Positions 26,779 through 37,200 of a stretch of DNA of 64,000 bases are shown piece by piece; within the stretch, counting starts at the first letter, position 1; every line of letters begins with the position of its first letter. The notes beneath the pieces are model-generated. The model was not told the DNA's origin. It worked only from the letters and a program-made list of their open reading frames with translations, and searched no databases. Both the position numbers and the translations under genes were made by a program. Origin of the DNA: Pseudolysobacter sp964466115 (GTDB lineage: Bacteria; Pseudomonadota; Gammaproteobacteria; Xanthomonadales; Rhodanobacteraceae); assembly GCA_964466115.1 (NCBI GenBank), contig CAYXMH010000012.1, forward strand, positions 1 to 64,000, written 5' to 3'.

Positions 26779-28953
26779 GTGTCAGCTGCCAATCACATCG
26801 AAATACCAGGTTACGACGTACTGTACCCGCTCAATACCGGCGGTATGTCCACCGTTTACCTTGCGATCCAGCGCGCGTTGGAGCGCCAAGTCGCCATCAA
26901 AGTGCTCAACGCCAACCTCGGCAACGACGAGCACGAACGTAAATTGCTGGAACGCCGCTTTCTGTTGGAGGGGCGCACCATCGCAAAATTGCCCCACCGC
27001 AATATCGTTGCCGTATACGACATCGTCAGCGACGGCAAATTGGCCTACATCGTCATGGAATACCTTGCCGACGGCTCTCTCGCCGCGCGCATGCACAAAG
27101 GTTTAAGCCTGGCCGAAGCGGTATCGGTGATCGTGCAAATAGCCGGGGCGCTCGGGTTTGCCCACGAGCACGGCGTCATTCATCGCGATTTAAAACCCGC
27201 GAACATCATGTTCCGCGATGGCGATACCCCGGTATTAACCGATTTCGGCATTGCCCGACAACAAGGCGTCGACGCCACTCGCTTAACCCAAACCGGCATG
27301 CTGATCGGCACACCAACCTATATGAGCCCGGAGCAGATCAACGGTCTTGATGTCGATGGCCGTGCAGATTTGTACAGTTTAGGGATTTTATTCTATGAAC
27401 TCTTAAGTGGCAGCCCGCCCTTCAGTGGGGATTCGCCCATCTCCATGCTGATGGCGCACCTTACCCAGACAGCGGCGCCGTTGCCGATCGAGGTTAGCCA
27501 TTTTCAAGGTTTGATCGAACGCATGCTGGCCAAAGACCGCGAGCAGCGCTACACCAATATGCGCGAGTTCACGTCCGCGCTGCGCTCCTTAATTTCTACC
27601 AGCAACACCTTGATGCTGCGTTTGCGCAGCGATCCCAATCTCAGCGCTTCGGAACAAATCCGCGCCTTAGGGTTCATCAATACCGGCGAAGAGCCTGTGC
27701 CGAAGCCCCAATCCACCAAACCGATAAAGCCATCCGGCAAAGCTTCACGACCCCAGCCGATGAATGAGCCGGCAAACTCACCCGCTTCGGACATGGAGCC
27801 CGGCGAAGCCTTTGTGAAAGAATTGGTCACCGGCCGGCGTTCGCGAGTGAAGCCGCCGCCCGCAGCGGAAGCAGTGGCGGCAACCCCCACCCTCACCACC
27901 GCTCGTCCACGCCATCGTCGTTATTGGATGGTGGTTGCTCCGTTGTTATTGCTTGCCGCAGCGGTAGGTGGTTGGTTTTGGTTTAAAGCACAGGCTGAAG
28001 CGGAAAAGCAGCATTTGATTACCGCCGCACTTAACCGCGCCGATTCGTTGGTTACCAGCGGCAAGATCGCGGCGCCCGCCGAGGACAATGCCGTTGCTGT
28101 TTTGCGCCAAATCCTAACGAAGAATCCCAACAATACAGCAGCGCGTACCCGTCTGACCGCCATCGCCGAGCGTTCCCGCAACGATGCCGAACAAGCGCTA
28201 ACGCGCGGCGCGCCGAAAGAGGCGCTCCCGTTCATCGATGCCGGTTTAAGTGCAATGCCCGATGACAGTGCTTTGATCGAATTGCGCCGCCGCGCGTTAT
28301 ACGCGGTGGAGGTCAGCGGTTTAATCAATGCCGCCGCCAGCAACCCGGCCCGACCAGCCCCACCCCTTCCACGCGGAGTGTCCTCTACCGACAAAACCTC
28401 CGCGCGTGAAATCAAGCCCACAGTCGATTCAAAAACGTCCACCAATTCAAATGTGAAGAATTCACCTTCGGATAATTCGCCAACCACCGCCCCCAATCGA
28501 ACGAATGAAAAAGTCGTAACCGGTCCAGAAAAGCCCAAACCGCAGAATCCGGAAAAAACCGCCGACGCATCGTCAAACAACAACGACGAGTTATTGGCCC
28601 TGCTGCCCGATCAACTCGATACCCTATGGCGCCCGAAATCCGGCAACAGCTTTACCACCGAGTTCGCCAGCGCCGAGCGCCAAACCGGTTGCGTCGCGGT
28701 CGGTTTTATCGTCGAGGCGGATGGTCATCCCTCCAGCTTGCGCGTGTTGCGCTCACTGCCCAACGCCGTTTACGACACCCAAGCCTTGGATACCATACGC
28801 GGCTGGCGTTTCACACCGACTACCGCCAACAGCAAACGCCAAGCCGTATACACCTATGCCTTGCTTACCTACCGCTTTGGCCAAGACACGCAAGCGCAGG
28901 CGATAGCCGATCAGCTTGCCCTTCAATGCAAGATTAAATCGCTGGGGCAATAA
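26779..28953 (+). CDS. Membrane Ser/Thr protein kinase fused to TonB-like C-terminal domain
   Basis: 724 residues, GTG start after AGGGG. Residues 12-270 are a Hanks-type kinase: glycine loop TGGMSTV 20-26, Lys41 in VAIK, HRDLKPAN 135-142, DFG 155-157, GTPTYMSPEQ in the activation segment. A proline/alanine-rich linker leads to a single membrane helix (383-402). The periplasmic part has a helical tetratricopeptide-like stretch (about 405-510), a Thr/Pro/Lys/Asn-rich linker, and a domain (about 640-705) reading CVAVGFIVEADGHPSSLRV...GWRFTP that matches the TonB C-terminal fold (beta-alpha-beta). Bacterial STPKs usually carry PASTA or sensor domains there; a TonB-like end is unusual. Signalling target unknown. 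Confidence 0.9.
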   Translation: MSAANHIEIPGYDVLYPLNTGGMSTVYLAIQRALERQVAIKVLNANLGNDEHERKLLERRFLLEGRTIAKLPHRNIVAVYDIVSDGKLAYIVMEYLADGSLAARMHKGLSLAEAVSVIVQIAGALGFAHEHGVIHRDLKPANIMFRDGDTPVLTDFGIARQQGVDATRLTQTGMLIGTPTYMSPEQINGLDVDGRADLYSLGILFYELLSGSPPFSGDSPISMLMAHLTQTAAPLPIEVSHFQGLIERMLAKDREQRYTNMREFTSALRSLISTSNTLMLRLRSDPNLSASEQIRALGFINTGEEPVPKPQSTKPIKPSGKASRPQPMNEPANSPASDMEPGEAFVKELVTGRRSRVKPPPAAEAVAATPTLTTARPRHRRYWMVVAPLLLLAAAVGGWFWFKAQAEAEKQHLITAALNRADSLVTSGKIAAPAEDNAVAVLRQILTKNPNNTAARTRLTAIAERSRNDAEQALTRGAPKEALPFIDAGLSAMPDDSALIELRRRALYAVEVSGLINAAASNPARPAPPLPRGVSSTDKTSAREIKPTVDSKTSTNSNVKNSPSDNSPTTAPNRTNEKVVTGPEKPKPQNPEKTADASSNNNDELLALLPDQLDTLWRPKSGNSFTTEFASAERQTGCVAVGFIVEADGHPSSLRVLRSLPNAVYDTQALDTIRGWRFTPTTANSKRQAVYTYALLTYRFGQDTQAQAIADQLALQCKIKSLGQ

Positions 28954-29166
28954 GCGGACCGAAACATCCGCATAACGCGCAGAGTGTAGATGCCGTCTTA
29001 CGCGTTACGTAGTAAATCCACATCTTGCAGTAGCAGATCGCTGTTATGCCTTTCCAGCAAATTGACGATGAAGAACCAGGTTGCACCTTTGGTTGTCGCG
29101 CGGCGATAGTTGGGCATGACGGATCGCGTTTATTGGAATCCGTAATTGTCGCAAACCCCACATTCG

Positions 29167-29191
29167 GCGGAAACCGCTGCGCGGATTCCGC
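29167..29191. repeat. Small dispersed-type hairpin element
   Basis: GCGGAA and TTCCGC arms with an inner CCGC/GCGG stem and TGC loop, followed by CTCTACG. The pattern resembles intergenic repeats seen in many Proteobacteria genomes; only one copy in this window. Confidence 0.4.
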
Positions 29192-29277
29192 TCTACGTCA
29201 AGCCGCCTTATGGCCTTACGTCAACGACGCTATGAATTCAGTCATGTCTGAAGAATCAATAGACCAGTGGATACCGT

Positions 29278-29377
29278 NNNNNNNNNNNNNNNNNNNNNNN
29301 NNNNNNNNNNNNNNNNNNNNNNNNNNNNNNNNNNNNNNNNNNNNNNNNNNNNNNNNNNNNNNNNNNNNNNNNNNNNN
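29278..29377. other. Run of 100 N (scaffold gap)
   Basis: Exactly 100 undetermined bases, the usual placeholder for a gap of unknown size. The real distance and content are unknown. It borders a tandem repeat, a common cause of assembly breaks. Confidence 0.97.
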
Positions 29378-29440
29378 CTTACGTCTTACGTCTTACGTCT
29401 TACGTCTTACGTCTTACGTCTTACGTCTTACGTCTTACGG
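29378..29440. repeat. Heptamer tandem repeat CTTACGT
   Basis: Eight perfect copies of CTTACGT (29378-29433) plus a ninth ending in G. The array runs up to the N gap, so the true copy number is larger and unknown. There are no spacers, so it is not a CRISPR array. Confidence 0.95.
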
Positions 29441-29448
29441 CTTTCAGT

Positions 29449-31209
29449 TTAAGGGCCACGTCGTATCTCTAACACGCTTGAAAAAGTATACATACTAGAT
29501 GTTGCTGGATCATAAGGAAGCAAGTGAACCGCTTCATCGTATCCCATCAGCTGTGTTTGATAGCCGGCGGCCTCAAGCTGAGCTCGCGCTCTCGGTATGC
29601 GGCTAATCAACTCAGGTGTCTCAAACCACTGATCGAAAGTTATGAAACCTTGACCTCCTGGTCGAAGAAGCCGTGCTACATCCATCGGGGCATTAATATA
29701 ATCAGGATAAACATTCTCAACGTAAACGCGATCATAGGTCCCAGAAGGCAAGGATTGGCCGCTGGCTATTATTACCTCTACGCCGGCGGGCAGCTCTCCG
29801 CCATTTCGACGGGCCGCTAATCTAACCCCCGAATTCATTACCAGTGCGTCATGATCAATTAATGAAATGCGAGCTCCCGGATAACGCCAAGTGAATTCAG
29901 GAATTCGTAGCACATTCCCACAGCCCAAATTCGCTACACTGAAACCGCCGCCATTCCCTCCGCCTCCTCCAGTGCTTCCAGAAGGAGGGGGCGAGCTCTG
30001 CTGTACTTGGGCGGCGCTGTTATTGGTGAGACGGGTACTGTTATAACTTGGCGCTTGGCCTGTGGGACCTGATCCCGCAGCAGTGGACCCAGCGCTAAAA
30101 AACGTTGCTGCCCATTGCCGCGCTGCCGCCGCTCGAGCCGCATTCAAGTACGGCAACGCTCTGGAGCCATATCTTAAAATCGTGGCACCGACGCCTTCAG
30201 CGGCTAAGGTTGCTCCCGCGGCCATACCGATTTCGGGTCTTGAGGGCAGCGCTTCCACATGCGATGGTGCGGCGATGGGCGTTACGCCACTGCCGGGCTG
30301 CAACGTACCATTTGTAGCGGCCAAAGGTGTGATCGCCGGCAGGTGTCCGTGTTGGGTATAGTACGCCGCACGAGCACTGCTGTTCGGAATGCCGTTGATG
30401 CATTCGGAGGGGCTCGCCTGGCAGAACTGGCGAACCGCAGTGGCCACATCCGCCGGAGGAATGGGCGCCGGGTGTTCGATCGCGTTACCCGGCATTGATT
30501 GCAATCCAGAAGGATCGTCATTGACTATCGGATTTTCATCGAATGCGGCATAAGCATCGCCGGCGGCGAGTCGATTGCGGATCGGATCGCGGCTGGTCCA
30601 GCGAGTGGTGGCGGGAGCGTAGCTGCGTGCACCAAAGCGATACAGCCCAGTTCCGGTTTGATCGATGCGCCCGCTCTTGTAACCGTACCATTCGGCGCTA
30701 AAACCACTAGTACGGCTTTGTATCATTTGCCCAAACGGCGTGTAGTTCGCATAGGCCGTGCTAAGGCTACTGCCACCGTGCCGCACCATCGCCACATTAC
30801 CAAGCACGTCGGACTCGATCATCGCATCATCGCCCGGTCCGAGCACGGTTTTGCGTTCGCTACCCATGTGCCTGCGTAGTGCTTGGCGGGTCAAGTTACT
30901 GCTGGCATCCAATCGATACTCAATCTCCAACCCGGGGAACGCCGCATAGGCGACGGTGGGAGTAGTGCTGCCCGGCGCCTTGACGTATTGGAACGTCTGG
31001 TTCTGGTTCGCGTCGTAGACGTAACCGCCGCCGTCATGGGTGTAGACCTGGCCCAAAGGATCGTTGCCGTATTGGGTGGCGTTGGCAAAAGAAGGCAGCG
31101 AAGCCAACAACGTCAATGCAGCGCACGTCGCAAAGCGATGCGTCATGACCGTCGCGACTCCTATTGGAAATCGCGATTGGCGTACGTGAACTCGAGGCAA
31201 CCCGCGCAT
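29449..31209 (-). CDS. Exported RHS-core protein with methyltransferase-fold C-terminal tip (TcC-like)
   Basis: 586 residues from the ATG at 31209, chosen because CAATGGAGTTG lies before it exactly as before the neighbouring RHS gene; an ATG at 31251 would overlap that gene by 4 bases and is an alternative. The leader (to about residue 44, ending LLASLPSFANA) is an export signal. Residues 45-205 hold YD-type repeats and the RHS-associated core (YRFGARSYAPATTRWTSRDPI), the place where RHS/TcC proteins are autocleaved and the tip is released. A 200-residue pre-tip linker with a Gly run follows, then residues about 423-586 have class I methyltransferase motifs: VANLGCGN, ISLIDHD, VEVIIASGQSLP, YDRVYVENVYPDY, LLRPGG. 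Probably a secreted toxin; target unknown. Confidence 0.85.
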   Translation of the reverse strand: MRGLPRVHVRQSRFPIGVATVMTHRFATCAALTLLASLPSFANATQYGNDPLGQVYTHDGGGYVYDANQNQTFQYVKAPGSTTPTVAYAAFPGLEIEYRLDASSNLTRQALRRHMGSERKTVLGPGDDAMIESDVLGNVAMVRHGGSSLSTAYANYTPFGQMIQSRTSGFSAEWYGYKSGRIDQTGTGLYRFGARSYAPATTRWTSRDPIRNRLAAGDAYAAFDENPIVNDDPSGLQSMPGNAIEHPAPIPPADVATAVRQFCQASPSECINGIPNSSARAAYYTQHGHLPAITPLAATNGTLQPGSGVTPIAAPSHVEALPSRPEIGMAAGATLAAEGVGATILRYGSRALPYLNAARAAAARQWAATFFSAGSTAAGSGPTGQAPSYNSTRLTNNSAAQVQQSSPPPSGSTGGGGGNGGGFSVANLGCGNVLRIPEFTWRYPGARISLIDHDALVMNSGVRLAARRNGGELPAGVEVIIASGQSLPSGTYDRVYVENVYPDYINAPMDVARLLRPGGQGFITFDQWFETPELISRIPRARAQLEAAGYQTQLMGYDEAVHLLPYDPATSSMYTFSSVLEIRRGP

Positions 31210-31247
31210 AACAACTCCATTGAGATACCGAACACCGGTTGCCGTGC

Positions 31248-34200
31248 TCATCTACTTGGCGTGCCATCGCTGGTCAACGATCCGGTCGGATCGTAGTCGT
31301 AGTGATGGATCGGAGTTCCATCCTTGATGTTGAGTTGATCACTCAGCTGCGTCGCGTCGTAACCTTCGGCGTAACGGTACTGCAGATGCCGTTGATTTCC
31401 TCCCGGTATCACCTCGTTCAAGGTGTCGGTGCGCTCATCACAGGTTCCTGTTTCTGCGTTGCAGCGATAGGTCACATGCCCGACATAGCCGCTCTCGGTT
31501 GCCGTGGTTAATTGCCCGGCCAAGTTGTACTGATACCCGGCCATTAAGGACATACCATCCGGACGATTGGTCGTAATCGAGATCGGCAATCCGGTATTTT
31601 CATCGCGCCCAATCGTCTGCGTGTACGGATTGGGTAAATCCGGTGCCGTCAGCGTCATGTCCTTCAACATCCCGTAATGGTCGTACGACACCGTCTTGGT
31701 CCCGCCGCGGCTGTCATGACGTTGATACAGTTGACCCAATGCGGTGTAGTCATAGGATTCGACCGGTGTGGCCGATGGGTTGGTCTCGTCCCAGATCTTG
31801 GCAATGTGGCCGGCTTCGTCGTACTCGTAGCGCGTGACCAAACGCCCGGCAAACGAACCGTCCGTATCGATCGTCGTGCGCCGCACGGCGCCGCTCGGTT
31901 CATATTCGGTGGTGTATATCAACCGATCGACCAGCGTCGTCGCCGTCCCCGGCCAACGCACTACGGTGTCGATCGTCACACTCTCGACTTGTTGCTTGGC
32001 GTTGTAGGTGTAGGTCTTGGTTTCACTCGGGTTCGATTCGCTGTAGACCTGACCGTAACCGTCGATCGCGGAGTTGTTGATGTACGTTAAATTGACTCCG
32101 CCATAACCGATCAACGACGCGTCGTCCGAGAGTGGCTTGATCGTGCGCAGCACCTTGCCGGTCACGCGATCAAGTTGGACCACCTCATCGGTCGTCGTGA
32201 ACGTGCCATCGGCCGCATAGTGCGTCCCAATCGAATGCATCTCTTCGGTGGGCGATGTCAGGTCGTTCACATCCGGGTACACCGTGCGCGTGGTCTCGAT
32301 CGGACGATGAGCCACTCGATCCGCTTCGCTGTTGTAACGGCTCACGATCGTTGGCCGACCGGCCAGGTCGTACTCATACCCCGTTACTTGGCCTTCCGCA
32401 TTAGTCACGGCGAGCGTGCGGCCCATTTCGTCCGTCACCGCTTTCGTCACCATTGCATCGTCACTGCCCTCCCGCACAAACGCGCGGTGTATCACCGTGC
32501 GCTGGCGCGGAATCGCTTCGCTCTCGCTGACGCGCGTTGTCGCCGTACCGCTTAGCCCGCGATAGGTCCTGGCAATTTGGTGCGGTCCATCGCTATTCCA
32601 GCTAAAACTCGATTCGTGATGCAACGTGCGCCCCGCCGACAACGCCAGGGTGCGCGGTTGGTTGCGATCGTCAAATTGCGACAGTGTGCTCGACACATAC
32701 GCAGCCGGGTTTTGCGGATCCGGAGTTATGGTCTGCGTCGCGGCACCTTCGATTCCGTAATTGGCAAACTGCTGCGGTGCATCGATGGCCGTCGCTAAAC
32801 TCTGCGTCCATAGCGTTTGTCCCGCACCATCGACACAACTGCCACTGACATGCTTTTTGGCATTCGGTGCATCGTAGCTATCGCCCGCTACCAAGGTTTG
32901 GCTGATATGAAAAATACCCCCTACCCAGTTACCGTTGATTGGGCATGCCGACTCACCAAACCATTCGGCGTTCTGATTTAACTGCGTGAACCGGTACGAG
33001 CCATCGGTTCCACGGCTGGTTGTCGCTAAGCTACGAATCACACGTCCCAGTCCGTCATAGTCGGTATGCACCGTCGGCGTATAAGGCTGACGGCTTTCAA
33101 CCATTGATGCCGGGGCCACCCACGCATTGCTCAACGCGGTGGGTAAGTGATCCACACCCACCAGCTTCCACGGCAACCGCAGCGTCGATTGCGCCGCGTT
33201 GTAACCCGGCGGCACTGGACGGCGATCGCGCAACGCCGCCGTGATCGGGTCGTTCGAATTGCTGTACGGCACCGCCGGATCCGGCGGCTGCGGTTTCTCC
33301 GCGTTGCTCGGTGCCGTCACCGACGTTGGCGGCGGAATGGGACGATCGGCTTTGGGTACCGGGAGGGTGTCCCTCGTTTGGTACTTGCTCAACGCCGGAA
33401 TCGACGGGGACACCCCACCAAAACCCGGGGCCTGCGTATCGATCGCCGGGCACACGTCCGCTTTGGCACTCGATACCGGCCCACCAACCAATGGCCGCGG
33501 TGATAAACCCACCGGTCCGCGCGTCTCAATAACTGCGCCGTTGCTTAAATTGATCACCGACTCCGTGCGCCGACCGTCCGGCTGGCGCACCAAGTTCAGC
33601 TGAAGATGATGCGGGTCGTAGCAATAGCTCGTCACCCGGCCAGCCGGATCGGCTACGTGCGCCAATACGCCATCGCGGTCGTCGTAGTAATAGCGCGTTC
33701 GAAGCGCGTGCCCTTCGTCGTTCGGTGCCGTTTCATCAAAAAACACCACGCTTTGGCGCAAACGTCCCTTATTGATCGTTGCACTCGGACATTCGAAGTT
33801 GTCCGGATTGCAGTCGTAATCGCTGCGTGTGTGCGATAAAAGTTTGGTCACCGTGCCGTCGGCGGCTGTTCCGTAGCTGCGCGACTCGGTCGGCACCTGC
33901 GTGTAAAAAATGCCTCGCGCATCGCTAAACCGTCCGCGTTGATAACTCATCACCGTGCGCATGCTGTCGCGGTCGTCGTTAATATCACCCTCATCCACCA
34001 CCTCAACCGGCGCACCCAAATACGCCAGCGCATCGCCACTGGGATACACATAGTGCATCGCCGTGGTCACCGGCGTGGGGTCGTACACACCCGGTGAGCG
34101 CTCGTGCCAGGTGCTTGTGATGACTCCTTGAGGCAAATGCACATCCGCGGGTTGGATCGTTTGTCCGTTCCAGGCTCGCGTGTGCGCGGCCACGTCCTGA

Positions 34201-37200
34201 TACGTGTGCGTCGTGCGTTCCAAGGTCTGGCCGCTTGCGCTTCTCAGTTCACGGCTTAACAACAACCCTTCATGGCCAAAACTTGTGTCGTAGCGTTCAA
34301 CGATCGTTTGATTGGTCGGCAACGTCGTCGTTACCACCCCAAAGCCCAAAAACCCGGCCGCGGCGATCGCCAGCTGGCCGTCTTCACGCCCTTCACCGTG
34401 GCGGCCGTATTGGCCTTGCGAAAACGCGACCTTGGTCGTCTGTTGCGGACCGCTGGCACTGCTGGTACCCAACGTCTGTTGGATCGATTCCAGCACAAAC
34501 CCCTTGCTCGGTACCCCACGTGGGTCTCGCATCAGCGCTTGCGCAATCGTTTGGTAGTGATACTGGATCGTTCCGCCTAAGCCGTCGTGCACTGCCCTCA
34601 TCCTTCCCGGCGCCAATGTCAGGTCCGCATCGGTGATCAGCGTTGTTTGCCGCGTCGTCGGGTTCAACACCAACAAATCCGGACGGCCATCGCCGTTCAT
34701 ATCGATCATCTGCGTGGTCTGCTCACGCGTCTCCTGCCACTCGCGCGTCCGGCGACCGGCCGCGGGCGCCATCCAGCGCACCACGCGCGCCGATTCCATC
34801 CAGCCGCTGGGCAACAATGCGGCGCTCGGCAACGAAACCTGAAGCGGTGCGCTCAGCTGACCGCTGCCGCCGAGGCGCACGCCATGCGGCTGCACCATGT
34901 CGGCAAATCCGTCGCCGTTAAAATCCACAAACTGCTCCAGCACCTCTTCCGTGTGCTCAAAATGAAATCCACTCTCGCCCGTGATGTCGCTCGCATTGCC
35001 GCGCATGCGCACGTTCGATAAATACCCCGGTAAGTCACCGCCTAAGGTCGAGGGCACCAGTTGCGATCCCTTAAATCCGCGCCCGGTGCTGAACAGCACT
35101 CCCAATGGCTCCAGTTGGTACGAGCCGCCGCCCTGCAGCTCGCTCCTGCGGAATCCCGCGTGCAGCTTCACCGGCGTGGTCACAATGTCCGCCAACCCGT
35201 CTCCGTCCATATCGATCGTCTGTGACACCGACAACCCGGTCTCATCGCAGCGATCCGCATTGTTCCCGTAACAGTGATTGCGGATCGTGGCACTGGTGGC
35301 CGGTGCCAATTGCTCCGGATCGAAGCTCCCACCCAACCCGTTATTCCATCCGTCCCCGGCCATCGCCCGCGTCCACCAAAACTCCGGCATGGCATTGAAT
35401 TGCAGTTCCATCTGGCCATCGGCTCCCGGCAGCAGCTGGCCGCGGTACACCGTCAGCGCGTATTGCTCCGGGATGGCGTGCTCGCCATAGGTGGTATTAA
35501 GTAGGGGAAATGGCTGGTTCAACAGCGTTCCCACCTTCATCGCCGCAATCCGATCGGGGATGCCGTCGCCGGTTACATCCACCAGCGAGCCCAACTCGCT
35601 CGATGAGTAATCGAACCCGACGCCGTTGTTGTCGAGGTTGTTCAGATCGTCCCACTCGCGCTGGTCGCTGTTGCGCACGGTCGCCGACACGTTCTGCTGC
35701 GGCGCCTTCAATAAGGTTGCCGCCAAGCCGCCCACCGTCACCGACCAGGGCGTGTTTGCCCAAGGCCGCGGTGCCTGCATCGATAAATCAATCGGATTGG
35801 TGCGATAGGTGCGCCATTGCAGATCGTCGATCACCGCCGGTGGGTTCAATAACATCCATTGAAACAACTGATGATTGCCGATCAGGCGAATCGTATCGGC
35901 GTAGCCATCCGAATCGGTGTCGATTTGAAACGACTCATTGCCGGTGATCGCCAAAAACGGCGCGCGCTGACTCGGCAACGCCGTCGGGTAAGCACTGCCC
36001 AGTGTCGAGCGCCACAACTCTGCACCGCAGAACGCCGCCATCGGTCCATCGCCGAGGGTGGCGTTCATCGCTGCTGGCGCCCAGGACAGCGCTTGAAGTG
36101 CACCAAAGCTGCCGTCCGTGTGTCCCGGTGCAAACGTCGGCATCGCACCGCTGGCAAATCGATCGCAGCTTTGCGCCGAGAAGAAGTCCACGTAATCCGG
36201 GATTCCGTCGCCATTTTGGTCCGACAGCATCTGCACCGTTGAAGGAGCGCCGGCAATATCGTTGTACAAACATTCCTCACCACTGCAATCGACATTCGTT
36301 GACGGCCAATGCCCCGTATAGCGACCACCGCTGCCGCCGAAACTGCCGCTGTAGATCTCCCGTTCCATCACCGAAGGTTCCGTCGGCATTTGGCGCGTCA
36401 GCGCCGAGTGGCCGAACACCGGCTTGGCCACGTCCGCCGGCAACACCGTCGGGACCGAGGTCCAATGCCGCTCCCAGCCGTTGTATTCGTAAGTTGTCTT
36501 GACACCGGCGATCATCACCCCGGTTTGCGGATCGCGGCCAAACGGTTCGGCGCTTTCCAAGTTCGCGTGCAACTCGTCAGCGTTCAGGCAGCCCACGCGA
36601 TCGTAGTTGTAACCAAGGCGCCAGTACGCACTCAGCGTTCCGGGCAACGCCGCGACTGAGGCGTCCGTGCTTCCGCCGTTGCCAACGCTCACGCCAACAC
36701 CCCACACCCTCTGCCCTTCCGGCCCGAACAGCTCGCCGCCGTAACGGTGGCTGCGCAAACCTTCCCCGATCAAACTGTTCCGGCCTGCGCACTGACCGGC
36801 AAACCCGTTCGCCGGTGCTAAACCCGAGCCCTGCAACAGGCGCGGAGTCTCGTGCATATAGCGCCCGATCGACACCACAAACATCGGCTGCGTTCCTAAG
36901 CGCACATTTCCGCCGTAACGAATCTCGACCAAGACGGAGGATTGCTGCACGTTCGGGTACGCCGGGTTGACCGGCGGCTTTTCGTAGTAGTACGACACCA
37001 AGTCGCCTTCGACGTTTTCTTCCTCGCTCAGCGCCCACACCAAGGTGCGGTCCGCTGCGCTGCGGTCTGCTTGCGCCTTAAACCCCGCCCGTCGGTGCAA
37101 CGGCGCCGGGCCGTCTTCGGTCATTAACGCATTGGAGGACGTCCCTTGTTGCTGCAACAGCGCTTGGTAACGGCGGATCACGCCGTCCGAGCGGTGCTCA

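Larger units (their letters stand above)
28954..29448. other. Non-coding stretch with assembly gap
   Basis: No convincing gene in the sequenced part. Contents: a hairpin (29167-29191), a run of 100 N (29278-29377), and heptamer repeats (29378-29440). An open frame that crosses the N run is artificial. A small immunity or accessory gene for the adjacent RHS tip could be lost in the gap. Confidence 0.8.

Noticed and set aside
29378..29440. CRISPR-like repeat array
   Set aside because: Seven-base units follow each other without spacers; no cas genes.
29046..29498. Open frame running through the N gap on the plus strand
   Set aside because: It exists only because N bases give no stop codons; the flanking parts have no domain and the 3' part translates the heptamer repeat.
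31210..31251. Second RHS gene starting at ATG 31251 with ATGA overlap
   Set aside because: Possible, but the ATG at 31209 has the same upstream sequence as the first RHS gene and gives a similar leader; kept only as an alternative.
33147..36502. Many frames opposite the big RHS gene
   Set aside because: Arg/Pro-rich antisense products of a GC-rich repetitive gene, no domains.
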